A DNA stretch of 64,000 bases. Source: Bombyx mori. Lineage: Eukaryota; Arthropoda; Insecta; Lepidoptera; Bombycidae. Where the stretch lies: positions 7,990,142 through 8,054,141 of the forward strand of contig NC_085111.1 of assembly GCF_030269925.1 (NCBI RefSeq). Reading direction: 5' to 3'. Numbering within the stretch: the stretch's first letter is position 1; each line of letters begins with the position of its first letter. The position numbers and the translations under genes are program-made. A model generated the notes under the pieces. It made no database searches, had not been told where the DNA came from, and saw only the letters and a list, made by a program, of their open reading frames with translations. This document shows, piece after piece, positions 57,599 to 64,000 of this stretch.

Positions 57599-58052
57599 AT
57601 ATATACCAATAAGTCGATTATGTATATAATAATCTAATAAGTCTCACTTACTTGAGGCTATGTACTCAGAATTAATTCTTCAATTTCGTTGTATAATGTA
57701 AAAAAAATACGTCACATTTCCATTTATCTATAAACGAACGACATTTGATTCCGTTCACGCATTATTGCACGGTTACCCGTACACGTTCCGAGGTAACTTG
57801 ATAAATTACAGCGCCGACTATCGAATGTCAAGTCATCTACGTTAAATTTAACGAGAGTAAGCAACGTAAATACGGCAACACTTTTCGGCGAAAAAAGTAC
57901 AAGATACCAAGAGTATCGTTTTTCTGTATCAGTTACTTTTAGTGACAGTGCCAGCTGATACGAAAATTTTAATGGCCAAGCCAAGCGATCACGTGGCAGA
58001 CATAGAGTGCTTCAATGAATTTTATTCTGAGAATTAACAAAATTATTTAATA
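57599..58052. other. No recognised gene
   Basis: An 86-codon minus frame at 57724-57984 has no domain. Not called. Confidence 0.4.
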
Positions 58053-58469
58053 CTAGAGGTCCCGCAGTAGTCGAAATTCGACTGTAATTAATTGAATTTG
58101 TAAGTTTGTACACTATTATGATTGTATTTTATACTTCTATAATCACAAATTTCGCCAAGACTACACTATAAAAAATATTAACGAAGACAAACAATATTTA
58201 GTCTATTCTCAATTTGACAACAGACGTCAAGAACAAAAGTTTGACAATAAATAGTATGCATGCGTGTGTGCGTCAAATATATGGTATGTAGTGTGTGTAA
58301 CGTTTTCTTTAATGATTTAATGTATTTTTTATGCATTATTTAAAAAAAAAATTGCATTGTGCACTTCTTCTCTATATTCTCTATAAGTGTGGAAAATTTA
58401 ATACTCCTCCGTCCGCGCAATTTTCGTAAAAAGGGATACAAAGTTTTTACTTCACGTATTAATATATAA
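58053..58469 (-). mobile_element. Helitron-type non-autonomous element, family C
   Basis: Nearly identical to 9255-9670: plus strand 'ctagaggtcccgcagtagtc', hairpin agtcgaaattcgact, interior 'gcatgcgtgtgtgcgtcaaa', and end 'ttcacgtattaatatata'. Confidence 0.78.
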
Positions 58470-58518
58470 ATAAATAAAGTTGACGGATTTAATTGTAAAT
58501 TTGATCTACATTTTGATA

Positions 58519-58704
58519 TGAGTGAAGCAGTAATGTGTTTCGGTTTGAAGGGTGGGGCAGCCGCTGTAACTATGCTTGAGACCTTAGAACTTAAATCTCA
58601 AGGTGGGAGGCGCATTTACGTCATAGATATCTATGTGCTCCAGTAACCACTTAACACCAGGTGGACTGTGAGCTCGTTCATCCATCTAAGCAATAAAAAA
58701 AAAG
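58519..58704 (+). repeat. Bm1-type SINE, 5'-truncated
   Basis: 'gtgaagcagtaatgtgtttc' to 'aagcaataaaaaaaaa'. Confidence 0.92.
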
Positions 58705-59955
58705 GATTTCAGCCAAAAGACTGAGAAGCGATTATTGGCTCGTTCAATGTAACTTTTTTTTAATTGGCAAGAAGTGCTAATTGGAAAGGCCTATATTCCG
58801 TAGTGGGCAGCTCTATAGGCGGAGATGAATGAAAAAAAAAACAGTACTCAACGCAAATAAAGCGGTAACGAAAAACTCCTTCACAAATCCAGAACAAAAA
58901 AGTAGTTTGTGCGGCCGTAAATTTAAGCTATACCTATAATGAATATGGAATACTTATACCTATACCTATACCTAAGCTATACCGCAATGAATATAGAAAT
59001 TAGGAAACGGTTGTAAGACATGATGGCGGTTGGTTGCCGTTTAATATCGGATGTAAAGTAAAATCTTTTGACTTTGTAAGCTTGTAAAATTAATAAATCA
59101 AAATGGTAATTCCATGAAGTTGTCGTGGCCGAAAAGTTAAAACTCGTGATAAGAACACCCTAATACATTACAACGTAGATTTCGTCATCATCCTTGAGAG
59201 ATGATTACTATCAATTGCATTCTACAATGGCCGTCATACTTTTCAAATATGGTTTGCTTGTTTTACGGCAAGAATCGGCACGATAGTTTTTTTTTTTGCT
59301 TAAAATTAACAACCCTATTCCTGGTTGTTAGTGCCTTTGTTTCTGACATTGCTGCTGCCATAAACAACTAATCACCATTGATGGACTATTTCTGCTTCTA
59401 TAAGAACTTAAATACATTTTGAAAATGGAGATCTTATTTCGTGGATTCGCAATTTCAGAATGTTTAATAACATGTTATGTAATTAAAATGCGGCCGGCTC
59501 TGCTGTGACTATCGTTAATTGTATGAAAAATAAAGATTTATTGAATCTACTCTATCATAATTTAATGGTACCACGATACTAAGCCCACCATTTTTAGGAT
59601 TTAGGAACCAATAGAGAATAAGCACAAAAATAAAGTTACCATATTCAACAAATTTGAAAAAAAAAAAGAATCAAAAACGTATAAATTTATTTCTAACCAG
59701 AAGCAAGTATATGAAATTTCGTTCTTCATATTTTGAAAATAATAGTCTTCCATCCGACCCTTATTTTCCCTTATTTAACCCTTTAAGGGCGAAATTTCCA
59801 AAAATGCTACCTTAATTGAATATAATACAATTAAAGGAAGAGAAGGAAAGGAAAAGTTAAATTTTCAAGTTCGTAGCCCCTGGGGCTCAAGCTTTGCGTT
59901 GATGAATCTCTCAGTCAGTCAGAACGTGTAGTTATATATTATGGTTATATATTTT
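58705..59955. other. No recognised gene; small direct repeat
   Basis: 58925-58950 and 58974-59000 are a direct duplication of 'aagctatacc..aatgaatat', separated by (tatacc)n. Confidence 0.4.
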
Positions 59956-60200
59956 TACTGGTGGTAGGACCTCTTGTGAGTACGCGCGGGTAGGTACCAC
60001 CGCCCTGCCTATTTCTGCCGTGAAGCAGTAATGCGTTTCGGTTTGAAGGGTGGGATAGCCGTTGTAACTATACTGATATCTTAGAACTTATATCTCAAGG
60101 TGGGTGGCGCATTTACGTTGTAGATGTCCATGGGCTCCAGTAACCACTTAACATCAGGTGGGCTGTGAGCTCGTCCACCCATCTAAGCAATAAAAAAAAA
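59956..60200 (+). repeat. Bm1-type SINE, 5'-truncated
   Basis: 'actggtggtaggacctcttg' to 'atctaagcaataaaaaaaaa'; close to consensus. Confidence 0.93.
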
Positions 60201-60818
60201 ATGCATTTTTATAATAAAATAAAATCATATCCTTGAAATAATTCAATCCGAAATGATTAAGGTATTCCTACTGACGGGTCGCACGGCTATATGTTGACTG
60301 TTTCCCGCAACCCGGAACACTTATCTTCACTTTCCTCCATGCTACTAATGGTTTTGGTAGGAAATTGATATTTATTAACTGAAGCGGGACGAAGTCTAGT
60401 TTATGGATTAAAATAGTAAATGTACCTGATCAATGCAGCGCTTTACAACAATTTTGCTGAAATTGCATACTCGAATTATGACTTTCGTGATTGGATTGGT
60501 TTGTGAAAAACACGATTAGTGATTTAATATTCAGTAAACTGTAATGAACCCAAAAACGTAGGGCTTACTAGTAGACCATCATAAGACCGAATGATATTGA
60601 CATCAAAAGTAAAAATGCCAAGTTTGTAAATGACACAGCAGTTACAAGTAAGTGGTGAGTGAATACAAAAATTTAATTCCATTCACACACACACAGATAC
60701 AGTTAAAGTTCAGAAAACGTGTATAGTAACGAAACAAAAGTATTGCATTAAAATTATTTTGCATTTTAATTTTAAATTGGTTTACGAGTCGACCGCAATT
60801 ACTGGTTCTAAGTCGTAT
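60201..60818. other. No recognised gene
   Basis: 'gcgggacgaagtctagtt' near 60384 resembles a Helitron 3' end (CTAG then T) but no 5' partner was identified. Confidence 0.3.
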
Positions 60819-61249
60819 TCTATATATTAATACGTGAAGCAAAAACTTTGTATCCCTTTTTACGAAAATTGTGAGGACGGAGGAGTATGAAATTTTCCAC
60901 GCTTATAGAGAATATAGAGAAGAAGTGCACAATGCTAATATTTTTTTAAAATAATGCATAAAAGATACATTAAATCAATAAAGAAAACATTACACACACT
61001 ACATACCATGTATTTGACGTACACACGCATGCATACTATAGTTATTTATTGTCAAACTTTTGTTCTTGACGTTGACTTTTGTTGTCAAATTGAGAATAGA
61101 TTAAATATTGTTTATCTTTGTTAATATTTTTTATAGTGTAGTCTTGGCGAAATTTGTGATTATAGAAGTATAAAATACAATCATAATAGTGTACAAACTT
61201 ACAATTCCAATTAATTATAGTCGAATTTCGACTACTGCGGGACCTCTAG
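60819..61249 (+). mobile_element. Helitron-type non-autonomous element, family C
   Basis: Begins 'tctatatattaatacgtgaa', ends hairpin agtcgaatttcgact then 'actgcgggacctctag|t'. Inverted relative to the copy 2.4 kb upstream. Confidence 0.78.
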
Positions 61250-61261
61250 TTATAATTAAAT

Positions 61262-61470
61262 GAGCACGAGTAGATACGTACCACCGTCCTTCCATTTTTG
61301 ACAGGAATCAAACTTGTGTTCCAGTTTGTCATTCGTTAAATGACAATGGAAACTTCATGTCTCAGGATGGATTGTGATATATACGTTTGTGATGTCAATG
61401 AGCTCTTAATGAGTGGTGAATTCCCATTTGTGTTGTGAACTTGTTTGCCCATAAACACCAAAAAATAATG
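61262..61470 (+). repeat. Degenerate Bm1-type SINE
   Basis: 'gtagatacgtaccaccgtcc', 'aacttcatgtctcaggatgg', 'gatgtcaatgagctcttaat': order of tail blocks kept with heavy substitution. Confidence 0.65.
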
Positions 61471-61854
61471 GCTAATATGGCTTCCTACATACTTTCATTA
61501 CAATAATTACATACAAATACAATTAAGAGAAAATTTATTTTTGTACATTTTAGGACTACTTCAAAGGCTTTATTAAATTTCACCTCAAGTCTGTAGCTAG
61601 TAGTAGTAAGTCTATTACGAATAAAGTCAGAATACTTATCTGCAATTTTCTCTCAAATATTAATGGACTTAGCAGGAAATTAGCTGGGTTATCGCTTGCG
61701 CTATAAGTTTATTTGAAAGTCTAAAGGAGGACGATCATAATAGCGTTATACTAGAAATTTTGTTATTGGTTATTGCAGAGTTAAATCTGAAGAAAATTTA
61801 GTTGCGAGTTCAATAAAAAGATAAATGTACATAATGTATAAAAGTATTTTTTTA
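61471..61854. other. No recognised gene
   Basis: AT-rich spacer. Confidence 0.4.
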
Positions 61855-61987
61855 TTTTTTGTTGTTGCTTAAATGAGCGGACGAGCTCCCAGCCCACTTG
61901 GTGTGAAGTGGTTACTGGAGCCCATAGACATCTACAACGTAAATGCGCCACCCACCTCGAGATATAAGTTCTAAGGTCTCAGTATAA
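61855..61987 (-). repeat. Bm1-type SINE tail, 5'-truncated
   Basis: 'ttgttgcttaaatgagcgga' to 'gttctaaggtctcagtataa'. Confidence 0.9.
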
Positions 61988-62484
61988 CAATTGTTCGTAG
62001 ATATCTTACTTTTCTATTTATCTAATTTGTTATAAAAATGTAACGAACTTATTAGCAGTTCTTACTCTCAATTTTTAATACTTATAGTTGTGCTTCGATT
62101 GCTAAAAATTTCTCCTTATTTCAATCAAACAAATTTTACCGACAATAATCTATTTTAATTACTTTATTAAGTTTCGTGGAAGGCACTTCAGAAATTGACT
62201 TTTTTGTTTTAACTGTTAGTTTCGTGGAAGGATTTAAAAAAAACGTACTGTGTTCTTTTCCATTTACACTAAAAATAAACTCAATTTTTCAATCAATAGT
62301 AAAACTATACATATTAATAATTGTATATTTCTTCTTAAAACTTCAGCATACGGGGACGTGTTTATAAGACAGTTGTATGTTTTCGAATAATAATTTCGAA
62401 TAAAAAATATCCTTGACCACGAAAAGGTATTCGATATTATAGTATTTAGAATATATTTTTATTCATATAGGTATTAATACTCCG
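61988..62484. other. No recognised gene
   Basis: AT-rich; contains 'gtttcgtggaagg' twice (62172 and 62220), a short direct repeat. Confidence 0.35.
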
Positions 62485-62660
62485 CATTGGGAGGTACCAA
62501 TCACGCTTTTTTCTGCCGCGCGGCAGTTATTCATTCCGGTTTGAAAAGTAAGACAGAAATTGTCATATAACGGCATTGATGGCAGATATTAACGTCCATT
62601 AGTTTCGGTAACTACTTAGTTCTAGATGAGCAATCGACTCGGTTGACTGTCTGCACAAAT
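62485..62660 (+). repeat. Degenerate Bm1-type SINE
   Basis: 'attgggaggtaccaatcacg', 'cattccggtttgaaaagtaa', 'gtttcggtaactacttagtt': very old copy. Confidence 0.6.
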
Positions 62661-62844
62661 AAACTGATATAATATTTAAAAAAAACACGAGACTTAACAG
62701 TAGTTTAATAGTAAATTATACTTTGCTGTACATGCAAACTCACCGATTAGTTTGGTGTCAACGCTTACAATTAATTAGTACTGAACGAGCTAAAATTGTA
62801 TTAGTGTCACATTAAGTTGAGAAGACTTATGTACATATACATGT

Positions 62845-62950
62845 ATGTATATCCGCGGGCCGCTGTGGATACGGCTCCCGCGGCCGCCTGTTTCGGACCG
62901 CGCTGTGTGACTGCCGCCTACGGGCTACGACGAGGCTACGCGCTACGAAT
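62845..62950. promoter_or_regulatory. GC-rich CpG-dense island (speculative promoter)
   Basis: Contains 'ccgcgggccg' and 'cccgcggccgc' around a short spacer, then 'tacgacgaggctacgcgcta'. Sharp contrast with AT-rich flanks and no repeat match here. Could be a promoter or a 5' exon, but no transcript signal is visible. Confidence 0.25.
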
Positions 62951-63009
62951 CTATCTAATAATATTCCATTGAGAAATCGTTCACGTTTACTGTCGGTTTG
63001 CTTTAAAAG

Positions 63010-63492
63010 TATTTTTTTAAATGATTTTACCGTTTATTTTTTTTATTGTAAGTTGTGATCACGACCAGTGAAAATAGTTGAATATTGAGGCGGAATGTAT
63101 ATCTACACCTATATATAAGTTTATATAAAAATGAATTGATGTTCGTTAGTCTCGCTAAGACTCGAGAACGGCTGAACCGATTTGGCTAATTTTGGTCTTG
63201 AATTATTCGTGGAAGTCCAGAGAAGGTTTAAAAGGTAGATAAATATGAAAATGCTCGGAATTAAATAAAAATAACAATTTTGTTTTTCATTTGATGTGTC
63301 CCCCGTCGGATAGGGATTCCTTTTGTTTGTTTTAAGTTTATTTTATACAATAGTTTAGGTATTTTATTTATCGATTGAGGCACTACGAAGTTTATCGGGT
63401 CAGCTAGTATATTATAAATACAAAAATTGTATTTTGAATTTCACTTATTAGGGAATGATTCATGTTGTTAAATAGTTGCAAATATTATCAAC
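63010..63492. repeat. Direct repeat copy 1, occupied by a Helitron
   Basis: 63010-63101 and 63408-63492 together match 63580-63754 ('aaatgattttaccgtttatt', 'gtgatcacgaccagtgaaaa', 'agggaatgattcatgttg'). The Helitron interrupts the copy. Confidence 0.85.
63102..63407 (+). mobile_element. Helitron-type non-autonomous element, family A, boundaries verified by an empty site
   Basis: 306 bp from TCTACACC to GGGTCAGCTAG, lying between A63101 and T63408 with no target duplication. The parallel copy at 63580-63754 lacks it. 5' TC, 3' CTAG and A/T insertion are all Helitron hallmarks. Confidence 0.85.
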
Positions 63493-63579
63493 TAACGAAC
63501 TACATTAGTTGCTAATATCAAAAGATTGATTAAAACTTTGTATATGCATTTATCATGCTAAGTGCATCGGGTTCAAACG

Positions 63580-63754
63580 TATTTTTTTTAAATGATTTTA
63601 CCGTTTATTTTTAAATTGCACATTGTGATCACGACCGGTGAAAACAGTCGAATATTGAGACGGACTGTACATATATTATAAATAAAAAGATTGTATTTTT
63701 AAATTCAATATTAGGGAATGATTCATGTTGTAAAATAATTGCAAATATTATCAA
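63580..63754. repeat. Direct repeat copy 2, empty site
   Basis: About 175 bp. Reads through 'gactgtacatatattataaa' where copy 1 carries the Helitron. Confidence 0.85.
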
Positions 63755-64000
63755 GTGGTATTTTTTTTCTAATATTAATAAACCTTACACAGTAAACTAT
63801 GCTTATTGACCCGCTGAATTTATTTAATGAATATAAGAATTATTTCCAATTAAAATTGCGAACACTTATTGTAAAGATGAAATCTGAAATCAAATAAGTT
63901 ACTAGACTTGAAGAAACTGTTAACAAATTTCTTTTTGCAACAAGCATTTCTTTTTGCGCGGAAATAATTAAAATAATAATACATAAACGAGAATTAATAT
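63755..64000. other. No recognised gene
   Basis: AT-rich sequence to the window edge. Confidence 0.4.

Noticed and set aside
1..64000. CRISPR array, rRNA, viral insertion or bacterial genes
   Set aside because: No regularly spaced repeats, rRNA blocks, viral polyproteins or operon layout were seen. Repeats are irregularly spaced eukaryotic transposable elements.

Overview
The window looks like lepidopteran nuclear DNA, almost certainly a Bombyx silkworm. It is AT-rich, has no dense gene array, and is saturated with the tRNA-derived SINE Bm1 (about 28 copies or fragments, at least two essentially full length). It also carries non-LTR retrotransposons, mariner relics and many short Helitron-type elements whose termini fit the lepidopteran pattern (5' TC, 3' hairpin and CTAG or CTAA, inserted between A and T). 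I find no rRNA gene, CRISPR array, virus or bacterial operon. Family names come from recognising sequence, not from a database search.

Layout. 1-11 kb: a Helitron-type fragment at the left edge, Bm1 copies, a restriction-like-endonuclease LINE fragment (3.3-3.7 kb), a jockey/CR1-type LINE end (6.7-7.1 kb) and a Helitron (9.3-9.7 kb). 11.2-13.7 kb: a dead mariner transposase split by a 1.5 kb 5'-truncated R1-clade LINE with a 12-bp target-site duplication. 14-34 kb: SINEs, LINE ends, three further Helitron-type elements, a complex inverted-repeat cluster (16.6-17.1 kb), a second R1-clade fragment (21.1-21.5 kb) and an RTE-like fragment nested in an older LINE tail (24.0-24.3 kb). 34.7-37.8 kb: the main coding feature, a 3 kb R1-clade element with a long reverse transcriptase reading frame, an 83-A tail and a 13-bp target-site duplication. 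38-64 kb: a perfect 24-bp hairpin, a second mariner relic (42.9-43.4 kb), more Helitrons, a Bm1 nested in a Bm1 (46.8-47.3 kb), a candidate host terminal exon (53.8-54.0 kb), a young RTE fragment (55.5-56.0 kb) and, near the right edge, a short tandem duplication in which one copy carries a Helitron and the other is the empty site.

The coding content belongs almost entirely to selfish elements. The only host-gene candidate I would defend is the small plus-strand terminal exon near 53.83-53.96 kb. The rest is best read as an intergenic or intronic transposon graveyard, and nested insertions give a relative age order. I see no convincing new multi-gene system. The best leads are the Helitron filled/empty site pair, the R1-clade lineage with ordinary target sites, and the two foldback structures.
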